A DNA stretch of 64,000 nt from Malus domestica (taxonomy: Eukaryota > Streptophyta > Magnoliopsida > Rosales > Rosaceae): positions 36,634,001-36,698,000 of the forward strand of contig NC_091667.1 of the NCBI RefSeq assembly GCF_042453785.1, read 5' to 3'. A model generated the notes under the pieces. That model saw only the letters and a list, made by a program, of their open reading frames with translations, did not search any database and had not been told where the DNA came from. Position numbers and translations under genes: made by a program. The stretch's first letter is position 1; each line of letters starts with the position of its first letter. Below are positions 33,612 through 45,014 of this stretch, piece after piece.

Positions 33612-36600
33612 CTACACGCTACCTTCATCTCCAGCTGCAAATTTTCTTCTCTGTTGATGCTCAGCAACCTTGTAGTCTACAACTTCACGAAATAGGCTTG
33701 GATCAAGCACGCAATCCTTACTCCCATAAACTGCAGCTTGGATGCTTGCCATTAGTTTCGCTATTTCTCTCCCAGAGAACCCTTCTGTCTTTGCCGCTGC
33801 TTCTCTAACCATATCATCTGTCAACCCCTTCATCTCTATCCTCTGTGGTTGTTTCTTAAACAAATTACGGAACCAACCAGATTTGCTTGATGAACCAGCC
33901 TTAGAAATGTACTTGTCCAGATACAATTTCAGCAGCTTAAAGCGTTCCTCTTCCCCAGGCAAAGGGAATTCAAGCACTTCATCAATACGATCAGCAACAG
34001 CTGAATCGAGATCAGCGGGACGGTTTGTGGCAAGGGCAAGGACTATGTCCTTGGATTGGTCACCAGTGCGGAACAGGAGAGCGTTGAGTGCACTTCTTTG
34101 AGCTTCACTCATATAGGTTTTGTTCCGCCTGCAAGTTTTGTTAAACACATTCAACCCTCTCTGGTGAGTTATCAATCGATCAGTCAGAGAGTGCAAGTTC
34201 TCCTTTTCTACGAGACTACAACGAAATTAAAACACCATTTTCATGCCTGTTAATTGAATGACTTACTCGCACAAAAATGCATCAGCTTCATCAATGAAAA
34301 GTAGCAGACCCTGCCGTGACTTTTTGGCCCAATCAAATAACTCATGTATCTTGGTAACAGCCCTTGGTCCAAGTGGAGCAACATCCCCTCCCGTCATCAA
34401 TGCATAGTCTAATCCCTAAAGACAATTTGAATCAAGCATACACAAATACGAGAAGGAAGATTATGTTAAGGATGAAGGATGAAAATAAAACAAAAGCTGG
34501 CAGATCAAAATCATATGAGTATGAATGGAGCTGTCATGGAACAAATTACTAAAACTTTCCATTCAAGATACAGACTCTGAAGCAAAAGTCAAAACATAAA
34601 AACTACGTTGAAATAATATAAAAACACATTAAAATCATAAACACAGTTCTAGAAGTTTTATTATAGTTAATGGCAAGTAACTACTTTCCTAAATAACCGC
34701 ACATCCAGCAGTGCTCAATATTGTCTAGCAGAAGAAGCAACAAAACGGAAATTAAAACCGAATACTGGTTTAAAGATAGGGTCAGATATCATACAGATTT
34801 ACGAGCCATCTCTCTAGCAGCCATTGTCTTCCCAGTTCCTGGAGGACCATAGAAGAGCATGTTTCTGAATGGTGCTTGATGAGATTTTGTATTCGCAGTT
34901 GCCTTAGCCAAGTGTTCAATTCTTTTCCGAAGAGAAGGGTGTAAAACAACATCACCAAAGGCCTTCCCATTTTGTATTTGACCCTTTTTTCCACCGAGAG
35001 ATAGGGCGCTTATAGAACGTGAGAATAATCCTGACCAAGGGTATTTCCCTTTAGAGGACTCTCTGATCAAAGATGGTTGTCCCAATATTCTATCCACGTA
35101 GCTCCATATCACCTTTGAACCTTCTCTGCATTGGATAAATGGGACGTGCATAAGAAAACAGCAAGGTACACAAGTTATTTCACGAAGGTAGACTCTTAAC
35201 CTGCTATGACTTTAACTGCAAGTCTATCTCTGTGAATCTAATATCAATCCAGAAAAGAAGAACAAAACAAAAAACAAACTAAGTTTCAGATGTTAACAAT
35301 TCATGGGCATTCACTAAGGGAATAACCGATCTAGAGTTTCATGTCCAAGTTGGTCCCAGGGGAGAGAGAGAGAGAGTCAAATGCCAACACAGTTTTTTTT
35401 TTTTTTTCCTTTCTCCACATGGAAAACATACAAAAATTGCTAAGCAAATTAAGAGGATGAACCAGGAGTATAGAAAGAAAAAAATAGATCCCTAGCTTTC
35501 AAAGGAAATGCCACACATAGGTAAAAGGGAAATGCAGTATTTCAAATATTCGTTTAAAATATCAACACAGACCTTGTTGTGTAAACACCTGCAGCTAGAG
35601 CTGTAACTCCCCCAACAGCAACAACTAGTTTATTCTGATCTGTCAGAATCGCTTTCAAGCCACCTGCAAAAAAATAGCTATTTCTGCATCAACAGTTTTT
35701 TAAGAAATAACATGAACTTATCCTAGTTCAAACTTCAAACGAGTATACGATGGCAAATAGAAGAGCCGCTGAGCTGCCCTTTTTTAGTTTGAAGAAGAAT
35801 CATCCTTCTTTGTATAAGATATAGGAATAGGTAATGACTATGGCAAGTACCTCCAATATGATCAAAGGTGGTATTTATGGCAGAAACCCATTTCTCTTTC
35901 TCAGCTTTTGCTTTCTCTAACAGAAGGTCCCTTTTTATTTCTGCGGTTAGCTTTGCTTCAAGGGCTCTCCCTTCTGCATCTGCCAAAGCCTTCGCCAAGA
36001 AATTTTTACGATCTAGGTCAGACTGCTCCTTTGCAGTCCGTCGACGCTCCTCTTGGATATCAGCTTCTATTTGTCGACGAGTTTGCTCCAGCCTACTTGC
36101 TGATTCTTCTTGCCATTTTACCATCTCTTGGTTCCTCTCTCTTGCCAATCTATTTTCATTCTGCATTAACATCAACGAATTAAATCTAGAATTGAATTTC
36201 GTATTCTCCAAAAGCTTCCGCGTGAAATCCCCAAAAAATGTTCCAAGTCAGCTTGCCTCCATCCTCTTCTTTGCCAATTCATCCTGATACCTAGCCATTT
36301 GGGAATTTGTTTGGGCTTGAAACTGAGCTAGCTTTTTCTGCTCCTCGTAGATGGCCTTCTTCGTATCCTGTCATGAAGTAGATGACTTCAGAAAAACTGG
36401 TGCCAGGAAAATCACATCGGGAATTTACAAACTTGTAGGAGTGTCATTAATCCAAAAAAGCCTAATGGGGGTAATAAGTAGAACATCCTACCGCTTCAGT
36501 TTGGGCTTTCATTGCAGCATACTCCGCAGCCTTTGCGTTCAACTCAGCCTGCCTTGTCTCTTCATGCTTCACCGTAGCTCCGATGACCTATGCATTGGCA

Positions 36601-37299
36601 AAAGAGCAACCATTAAAGAAAACATCAATTCACGGAAAACCATCAAAATAAAGGGGCTGCTTGATGAAATTTTTAGCACATCCTGTTACTTCTCTCTAAG
36701 CACAAACATGGACAAATAATAAGACGAAATAAATGGCATACTCCATAAGTGCATTCCAACTTCTGAATTTAGACATGAACTATCAAATATTAAAAGTTAT
36801 ATTACTATAAAGTAACTAAATAAGAAACAGAGCCCGTCAATAAAGCAGAAGATCAAAATCCAAAAATCCCAGTTAAAAAAAAAAACAAATCAAATATAAT
36901 TCCTGAAAAAGATGCAAAGAAAAGGCCCTAAATTGCAACCTCTTTGGCACTAGAAGATTTGGCGATTTTGTCCAACAACTTAGCAGCGCGCTCCAGAGGC
37001 TCAGGATCGAAGCCAGCGGCAGATGTCCTGGGTTGATCATTGCGAACCTTGGGTGGGGGAGGGGGCTCGGCAGCACCTCCGGTCGGGGAGGTCGAAGGCG
37101 GCGGAACTGACGGCGCAGATTGGAGCGGAGAAGAAGGGGAGGAGGGTTGTTGGGAAGCATTGGAAGGAGAAGAAGAGAAGGGAGAGAGGTTGAAAGGGCC
37201 GTCGGCATAAGCACAGTTGGAGTTGGTCTTGGACAAGGAGGTGGAGGCGGAGGCGGCCACGGCGGTGATAAGCCCTAATGCGTATGTGGGCTTGGCCAT
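33612..37299 (-). CDS. ATAD3: ATAD3-like mitochondrial AAA+ ATPase
   Basis: Inner-membrane AAA ATPase involved in mitochondrial nucleoid and membrane organisation. Eight exons: 37299-36940, 36587-36492, 36367-36257, 36160-35851, 35663-35573, 35125-34795, 34415-34267, 34128-33612; 654 residues. A Pro/Ser-rich N-terminus (about 35-110) leads into a long coiled coil (about 120-270, many Glu/Lys/Arg/Gln), a membrane segment ([18 protein letters not shown], about 302-320) and the AAA module. Walker A is GPPGTGKT (416-423), Walker [12 protein letters not shown] (475-478 = DEAD), followed by ALATNRP and the [12 protein letters not shown] region with its arginine. Intron 3 is GC-AG (GAG|GCAAGC; no in-frame GT is available). 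From memory the Arabidopsis homologues are At3g03060 and At5g16930. Confidence 0.94.
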
Positions 37300-38367
37300 A
37301 TTTGCAATTCCTTTTGGGGGTTTTAGTGAAAAGCAAAACCCTTTGGAATTAATTGGATTTATGGAAGGGAAAAAAGTGGGAGGAGGATTTTAGAGAGGTT
37401 TAATTAATTTATGTTTATTGGGAGAAAAATGTTTGTCTTGATGACCAAGGAAATCTAATATTCTCTCTCACATCGAATGGGGATGAATGCCCTCTTCGTT
37501 TTTCTGGCAAATAATACAAGGCAGCAGATGGCGGGTTCAGACGCTTTCAGTTGAGGGTTTTTGTAGGGTTTGTGAACTTTCGCGCTTCTAAAATATTTTA
37601 TGTATGTGGGAATATTATTCATTTTTTTAAAATATAAATAATAATACAAATAGATTATAAGAATTCGGCTCTCATTGGTATTTGTTTTTTGCTCACCCAT
37701 TACGTTTTTCTTTTCTTTTCATTTAGCTCTTCTCCTGCCCGGTCGAGCTGTCTGAGGTCAATAGTGCATTCGGTAAGCTCTTTCAGTATTCATCTCCAGA
37801 GACCGGTCATATACTTCAATCCTCATATTCCGTCTAAGCTCTCAACATTTTTGTTATAACATAAGTTGAACATAAATTTTTTAACTCATTTTATTAAGCT
37901 ACACCATTTTCTAAAAAAAGAAAAAAAAATGACAAAAATTTTGGCTGGCGATGCCCGGCTTAACAAAAAGAATTATAAAACAAATTTTCTTTTATAACAG
38001 TCATCCTTAGAACTTAAAACTTTCTTAAAACGTAGTATGTAGGTTAGTATTTTCCGGGACTTAATTAAAAAGGAAAAGTTAGGTAATTAAAATAGAATTT
38101 TAATGAGTTATAAAATAACTTCCTCAACGATCAATATATAAAAGATGAAGAGTAGTGGCTAAGCTAGAGATATTAATCATATAAAGGTACCAATATCGTG
38201 ATGTTTCTTATTCATCAACAAATTTGATATGATATGATATGATGGACGCCAAAGTTGATACAGTGTTTCAAAGAATTACACGTATGATTGATCGAGCCCG
38301 GTTTTCACCTTCAAATGGGAAAAATAATAACGATACAGTACATGCTAATTAAGATGATTCATCAAAA
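37300..38367. other. Intergenic between ATAD3 and 4CL
   Basis: Contains the ATAD3 promoter and the 4CL 3' UTR. AT-rich, with a (GATAT) microsatellite at about 38227-38244. No gene or clear mobile element. Confidence 0.55.
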
Positions 38368-41300
38368 TTAGGGCAGCGGTGGGGTTGCGGTGGCAAGCTT
38401 GGCTCTCAGGTCTTTTCTCAAGATCTTTCCAGACGCAGACTTTGGAATTGCATGGACAAAGTGCACCTTGTGCAGTCTCTTGTAAAACACCACCTGCATG
38501 CAGTTTCATTCATTCATTTTCACTATTCCAGACAAATTAATTATTATCAATTCCTTTGCAAATATATATATATATATATATATGTATTTGTATGATGTAC
38601 CTGTTTTGCTATAAATTCCTTTACAGCCTCTTCAGTAAGTTCAAGACCATCAGACCGAACCACAAATGCAACTGGAACCTCACCAGCAGCATCATCTTTT
38701 TGCCTGCTCGTTAATTGCAATCATTGATAACACAAATACGTTATGCTTCGATCAACGTTTTGCGAGCATTTGTTGTGATTAATTAATGGGATTAACTAGA
38801 CATTGTTTGTGTAAAAATACTTACGGAACAACGGCCGCATCTGCAATTGATGGGTGGCTTATAAGGAGGGACTCCAGCTCAGCTGGTGGCACCTGTAAAA
38901 CAGGATCATATATATAAGCCCTCGATACATACAGACATACATACATATGTGTTAGTTTATAAGTGTATATGCTGAAATGCAATAAGAAATCAGTTTAAAT
39001 GTCAGCCTTTGGATCATAGTCCAAGTGGGCAGCTAAGATGTAATCTTAGAGTATGTGATAGTTTATGTCATGTGTCATTACCTTATAGGGTAAATGAATG
39101 AAGGGCTAGATTTAAATGATGTGATGAAGGAATATTCTATTCCTAATTGTTACATGTGCTCAGTGTGCGTGTGAATGAATAGAAATCATCTCAGTTTTGC
39201 TTCTTCTTCAAGCTCTAGCTTTCTCTCTCTAAAATTCTCACTTTCTCTCTTAAACTCTTAATGTCCAGTTTCATAGATTGTTGATTTGAAGAAACTTACA
39301 TACAAGATAACAGTCTATATGCTAACAATATGTACATCGTTCATTCGCGAATGATTGTATAAAAGCTCGAATTAATTTTTTTTTATTTAATTGAAAGATT
39401 AATGCTATATATATCAAGCTTCTTAATTAACTAATCATTAACGAAAATTATATTATAATAACATGCATACTTGGAAGCCTTTGAATTTGATGAGCTCCTT
39501 GACTCTGTCAACGATGAAAACCTCATCGTCATCATCCACATAACCCACGTCACCGGTGTGAAGCCAGCCCTCCGTGTCTATGGTGGTTGCCGTAGCCGCA
39601 GCGTCATTCAAATATCCTGGTAGGGTACGCATCGTACGTAATATATGGTTAATTGTTTAGGAGAAATTAATCAGAAAGAACAGAGATCGATAAATAATTA
39701 ATTAACGCAGATTAATATTTAGGATAGGTAGTTAATTACACCTTTCATAATTTGAGAGCCACGGATGCAAATCTCGCCTGGTTGGTTATAGCCGAGTGAC
39801 AGACCAGTTTCAGGGTCAAGGACCCTGAGCTCTGCATTTCGGACCACCGTCCCACACGACCCTGACTTGGATGGCATCGGTTCCTTTGCGAATGCCATGC
39901 ACATTGACAGCACCGGCCCTGCCTCCGTCATCCCATAACCCTACATTCATTTCATTCACAGTAATTAATTAGTTAACCATATTGTTAATACTTAATAGCT
40001 TCAACTAATTACGATTTACTTGCACATAACTCAGTTAATATAACTGGTAAGCAGATTCTAATTAGTAGTTGAAATTGTTAAACGATCAAACATTAGCTAT
40101 TAAGTTTTGTTCCAATAAAATAGGGTTTACAAGAGCGGTCTTTAATTCCCTTGATCATCGCTATCCACGCGTGTGACTGCTTGCATGCATCCATCCAAGG
40201 CCCCGATCTATTAGCTAGGGTTAGGGATGGACAAAATACCCATGGGTTTAAATAATCGTGGTTACCCGCCCATTTAAATTTCACGATTATGATTAAGGGT
40301 AACCATTTAGACGAACAAATGGGTATAACTGTTTATCCGTGAAATTTAAATGGACGGTTATGAGTATTACCCGTGGTTATAACGGGTATCAATCTGTTAT
40401 GAGTATTACCCCGATTAAAGTGTCTCTTCCATGCAAATCTATACAGCTCAAATGCTTCTTGGCGACTGCAAAGGACACTCGTACTCTTCCATGAATTCAT
40501 GATGCTTCAGACTTAGCAGGCCATTTTGAAGCCGAACATCCTGCGCCACGCACAAAACCATGCGGAGTTGTCTGCATGGATGGAACTTCCCCGCCACTTT
40601 GCAAAGGCATCCCATACAGCAGTTAAAATTTAAAATATCCTTCGTAAATTATTATTTTAATTATTGAAATTGTATGAGGACTTAAATGATTAAAATAGAA
40701 AAATACAAGCTAAAATGTACCTATAAGTTAACGGTGTTTAATTGTCAGAAAACGAAAATTATAACAAATTTTTCTTTTGTAATTTTCAAGTTGTTAAAAA
40801 AAACATGTAGACAGGTGAAAAATGAGTAAATGGGTAAAAAAATGGATAAACGGGTGAACGAATAAATGGTTATGGTTAAATAGGTACACGGTTATTGGTA
40901 TGATTAACCGTTTATGCAATTACCCAACGGGTAAACCGTTATGCGGGTATGAACATAAACGGTTATGGGTAAATAACCGCAGTTACCCGTCCGCCATAAC
41001 CGTTGCCCATTCCTAACTACGGTCCCCGTCTTCAATTATTTTATTTGTTATTGCTTACTTTTGTGGCTGCTATTGTAACACGTACATCCATATCATAACT
41101 TTTTTTGGGGATACAACAATTCTATCGAAACTATAGAGAACTAAAAATATAATTTAAAAAGACAAATTCCCAAGCCATTAGCCCCATGCATTCATTTAAC
41201 TAATAACATCCAATAAGGTGATCCTAATATTTCATAGAACAAATTTTGAAGGGAATTAGCTAAGTTTGAGGCTATGGAGCGGCCAATTTGGGGGTGCACG

Positions 41301-43201
41301 AGAGAGTATGTCCGTGTGTGCGCGCGCCATGTGGGTGAGGTTAAATTAAGAGTAATATTACGGAGATTAAAATTTTAGACAAAATTTATAAATTAAATGA
41401 CATGAAAGTTGTTATTGGATTATTACTTAGATGTTGATAAACGTGCTCATTTCCTATTGTTGACACATCATTTAGTTTACAAATTTTATCTACAACTTTA
41501 TCTCCCTAGTATTACTCTTAAATTAATTAATTTGAAAAAATTATTAGGAACACGTAAGTTTGCTTCTCAACATACACTCTAACAACTTAACAAAACAGTC
41601 ACGTAAGTTTGTTTCTCCAGTGGCAGATTGTTTGTGTACACGTCACGTAAATTGACTGACCAGCATATCAACAACAACACATGTTCCCAACGCTCATTCT
41701 CCTCTACCCTACAACAACACTTCAACATTACACTCCACTTAAACTGCTAATTTTGAATTATTAGGTTCCCTCTGTAAATAATTGCGACTACTACGAAAGA
41801 AATGTTAGATTTACAATTCATACGGTCAACGCGGGAGCTACTGAGCTAGACAATCTGTACTACGGCTATGAATGTCATCCGATCCGATTTAGATTTGTAA
41901 TAATATTCAGTGATTTTGTCTGAATCGACGGTGCTAATTCAACTAGCATGAATGAAATGAATGTAGATGATTGACTGAAGAATCCATTGAGAAACGAAAC
42001 AAGTCATGTGTACACTTGTACTAACCTGACCCAACAATGCCTGAGGGACTCGGCTCTTGAGCGCCTCCTCCAGCTCCTTCCCCAGGGGCGCCGCTCCTGA
42101 CAACACCACCCTAATAGAGCTCAGGTCAAACTCCGCCACCATTGGGTTCTTCGCCAGCGCTATAACCAGCGGCGGCACCACCGCTGCCACTGACACTCGG
42201 TACCGCTGAATCAGCTCCAGAAGCGTACCTATCTCAAACTTGTGCATCAGCAGAACTCCGGCCCCTGCTCGCAGCGAGCACAGCAGCACGCTGTTCAACG
42301 AAAATATGTGAAACAACGGCAGCACGCACAATACGACATCGTCCTCCTTCAAGTAGAGGTTTGGATTCTCTCCGTCCACCTGCTGGGCCACGCTGGTGAC
42401 CAAGCTCTTGTGTGTTAGAATGACTCCCTTGGGGAGCCCCGTGGTCCCCGAAGAGAACGGTAGGGCCACCGGGTCCTCCGCGTCGATCACCACGTCCGGA
42501 AGCTCATTCTCGTTGGCCTCGGAGAGCACGGAGAAATGCAAGCAATTCTCCGGAGGATCGTCAATCGTGACGACCTTAAAGTCTTCGCCGAGTTTTGGGT
42601 AGTTATTTTGGTCGGCACCGTCGGCGGACGAGGGATGTTCTCGGAGCTTATCGACGTACTGGGATTGAGTGATGATGAGTTTGGCATTAGCGGCTTTGAC
42701 CTGCTTGAAAATCTCGGCAGAGGTGTAGAAGGGGTTGGCGGTGGTGGTAACGGCGCCGATCAGGGAAGCGCCCATAAAAGCGAAGACGAACTCTGCGCAG
42801 TTTTGAAGGAGGATCATGATGACGTCGCCTTTTTGGATGCCTAGATTGGAGAGGCCGGCGCCGGTCTTCTGAGAAATGAGGTGGGTCTCGGAGAAAGAGT
42901 ATGATTTTCCGGTGGAGCCCACGATCAAGCAAGGTCTATCGGAGAACTCGGGGAGGTTCTGGAAGCAGTAGGTGTGGAGAGGGAGGTGGTTGGGGATGGG
43001 TATGTCTGGTAGTTTTGATCTGAATACATGGTTAATGGTGGCGGTGGCGGTGGTGGAATCAATAATATTGTTGGTGCAGGCGGGGGGTTGCAATTGGGTT
43101 AGGTTTTGTTGAGAGGTAGAATTAATCAGAGGAGGCATGAGATTGGTAGATGTGTCTGCCGGCTTTTGGGTTTCAACGGAATTAGAAGCAATGGAGATCA
43201 T
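38368..43201 (-). CDS. 4CL: 4-coumarate:CoA ligase (4CL) with extended N-terminus
   Basis: Acyl-adenylate-forming enzyme joining CoA to 4-coumarate and related acids, feeding lignin and flavonoid synthesis. Six exons: 43201-42026, 39940-39742, 39616-39471, 38892-38825, 38703-38601, 38493-38368; 605 residues. The core begins near residue 58 ([20 protein letters not shown]). AMP-binding Box I is [12 protein letters not shown] (250-261); Box II is GEICIRG (447-453). [20 protein letters not shown], the hinge/[14 protein letters not shown] segment and the closing [17 protein letters not shown] with the catalytic Lys are all present. It looks functional. The first 57 residues are Thr/Ser/Asn-rich and not part of the usual 540-560-residue enzyme; no second Met lies at the core start. 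Intron 1 (2.1 kb) holds two MITEs. Confidence 0.93.
40222..41015. mobile_element. hAT-type non-autonomous element in 4CL intron 1
   Basis: The ends TAGGGATGGACAAAATACCC (40222) and, complemented, TAGGAATGGGCAACGGTTATG (41015) are inverted repeats of the hAT MITE type. The interior has many repeats of TTAACCGTTTAT, CGGGTAAC and GGTTATGGGTAA near both ends. The flanking octamers GCTAGGGT (40214-40221) and ACTACGGT (41016-41023) agree at 6 of 8 positions, fitting a decayed 8-bp target duplication. The centre (about 40430-40620) has no repeats and higher GC, and may be captured DNA. Confidence 0.75.
41349..41520. mobile_element. Short TIR MITE family 6, complete copy
   Basis: TAAGAGTAATATTACGGAGA at the left and its partner TCTCCCTAGTATTACTCTTA at the right are inverted repeats that continue for about 55 bases, with GACAAAATTTATAAATTAAATGA pairing to TCATTTAGTTTACAAATTTTATC. 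The total is about 172 bp. It lies in intron 1 of 4CL. A half copy lies at about 44049-44110. Confidence 0.75.
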
Positions 43202-43344
43202 GGTGACTGTTGCTTCTTTGTGTGTGATATATCGACCAATAAACAGATTGAAATATACAGAAAAATAAGAATTTGAGAAAGAGGAGGCTTGATATAATAT
43301 AGCAGGCTAGCAGAAATGAATCAAATGATGATCAGAGAGAAGAG

Positions 43345-43619
43345 AGAGAGAGAGTAGCTACGTGCGCGTTGTTGTTGTTGGTCACAAAAAAGTGGAGTTT
43401 GTCAGAAGTAATAAATATAAAGAGATGGGTTAAGAAGGAGGAGGTAGGTAGAAACAAGGGTTGCTCTGTGTGTGTGAGAGAGAGAGTAGCTACATGTGCG
43501 CCGTTGTTGTTGTTGATCAGAAAAAAGTGGAGTTTGTGAGAAATAATAAATACGAGGAGGAGAGGCCAGATGGGTGGAGGAGGTAGGTGGGTGGGAACAA
43601 GGGTTGCTCTGTGTGTGTT

Positions 43620-43650
<31 letters not shown>
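43345..43650. repeat. Duplicated ~135-bp unit with GA microsatellites upstream of 4CL
   Basis: The block GAGAGTAGCTACRTGYGCG...GTTGTTGTTG...AAAAAAGTGGAGTTTGT...GGAGGTAGGT...AACAAGGGTTGCTCTGTGTG occurs at about 43349-43472 and again at about 43481-43617. The period is 132 at the left and 143 at the right because of internal insertions. Each copy ends at a (GT)n/(GA)n tract, the second being long (43620-43648), then a G10 run near 43656. It is likely in the 5' UTR or promoter of 4CL. Confidence 0.75.
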
Positions 43651-43651
<1 letters not shown>

Positions 43652-43885
43652 AGGGGGGGGGGGGTGTTGAGTTTTGGCAGATGGGGTTTAAGTTGAGGGG
43701 TAAAAGGGTTAGGAGGAGAGCATGCCTTACCACACGTTCAATCATCAACCAACCAAGCCTTCATACTGTCGTATTCATATATTATACGTAATCAATTTAT
43801 CATGTGTTAGTGAATAAGTGCCAAGCATTTTTCCTCTCGGTTTTGGATTCAATGGTTGCCGTCCATAGGATGGTTTTTTATAAGG

Positions 43886-44036
43886 AAAGTTAATGAAAAT
43901 GACTTGAAAACTTTGAGTTTTAATGATAAGGACAAAATAAAGAGTAAAATGAATAGTATCATATTTGACTTTTTAATGTAAAAATGTGGTTTTTCGTTAA
44001 AGTGAACAGTACCGTGGGCTTTTCGTTAAAGCATCT
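43886..44036 (+). mobile_element. MITE family 1, copy C
   Basis: About 151 bp, forward orientation, starting AAAGTTAATGAAAATG and ending TTTTCGTTAAAGCATC. The core blocks AATGATAAGGACAAAATAAAG and TTTTTAATGTAAAAATGTGG match copies A and B. A perfect 12-bp direct repeat TTTTTTATAAGG flanks it at 43874-43885 and 44037-44048, the clearest target-site duplication of the three. Confidence 0.85.
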
Positions 44037-44122
44037 TTTTTTATAAGGTAATGCTAAAGGGACTAAATTTGTAGATTAAATTTTGTAAGTTAAATGACAT
44101 GAAAGTTAATAATTAGAGTATT

Positions 44123-44721
44123 TTAAACGTTGGTAATGATCGGCCATGCACTGATCATTTCGTTGCATCTCTGCCATGAAGAATAATCGGCCAGCTTGGC
44201 CTTGGCGAAGAGTTGTGTGACAGTACCATCAACAAAGCCGAGTTTGTTATTGGCACCCAGTGAGATCTTCATGGCATGGGGACAGGTAAAATAATTGTGC
44301 CCGTTCAGGGGTTTCGAGACTAACATCATCGATGGGTGATCTGAATGACCTGAATGGTGGATAAACAATGGATTGGAAGTGTCAGCCTTGGCATCATAAT
44401 TGCTTCCGCTCAAAAGCTCGTCTTTAGACATGGCAATGGTCGACGAAAAAAAAAACGCTACTTTGAAATAACAACAAAAGGGAGTAGCTTCAAAAGAACA
44501 AGGGTTTTAACTTAACTCTGATACCATAAAAAATAGCGGACAAAGTATGTTTTGCAAAAGTGAGTTTTCTTCTATTCATAAGAAGACTTTTATACAAAGA
44601 TTCAAAAGGAAAATAAATTTATACAATTCAATTACAAATTTGTCTCGTATAATAACCCAAAATATCAAGAATGATATCGTTGACTTCTCAATAGCTGTTA
44701 CTTAGTCCCTTTCCTTCAACA
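44123..44721 (-). mobile_element. Ty1/Copia retrotransposon fossil (5' LTR, PBS, start of gag)
   Basis: Minus-strand fragment. An LTR of about 195 bp (44721-44527) begins TGTTGAAGGAAAGG and contains a TATAAAAG box; it is followed by TGGTATCAGAG (44526-44516), the usual initiator-Met tRNA primer-binding site. A Copia gag N-terminal segment follows (from 44431 to about 44123), with the family signatures SNPLFIHHSGHSDHPSMMLV and LGFVDGTV. The rest of the element is absent, so it is broken; the second LTR is not in the window. Confidence 0.85.
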
Positions 44722-44824
44722 TTGACCTTTGAATATTAGACATTATTATTCCATTTTGTCCTTTAAAATTTTAATTTGCTTATATAACATGTTTTGAACT
44801 TTCAACTTATGTTATTGTCTTTTA

Positions 44825-45014
44825 TTTTATTTTATTTTAACAAACTATATGATCTACATTAAAAGAAGGAGATGAACTAAGCCTCACAATGTGCTACAAT
44901 GGGATTGTCATAATAATGTGGTTCAACTTTGCTTTTGGCGAGAATCGAACATAAGACGTTTCACTCACAAGTGAAGAGGAATACTAATAGTTCCGTAGTC
45001 CTAAGTGGCATGTC
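44825..45014 (-). mobile_element. tRNA-related SINE, copy 1
   Basis: Minus-strand SINE with head ACTATTAGTATTCCTC...TTCGATTCTCGCC (box A- and box B-like), body AACCACATTATTATGACAATCC...CATTGTGAGGCTTAG and an A/T-rich tail. The 11-mer ATTGTCTTTTA flanks it at 44814-44824 and 45015-45025. It is homologous to the copy at 21576-21756 over the whole head and body. Confidence 0.82.

Noticed and set aside
35868-36287. Long open frame opposite the ATAD3 coiled coil
   Set aside because: Arises because the complement of Glu/Lys-rich codons reads as Ser/Phe/Leu; the minus strand has conserved protein and consistent splice sites.
42536-42844. Open frame opposite 4CL exon 1
   Set aside because: Shadow of a long GC-rich coding exon; no independent start context or homology.
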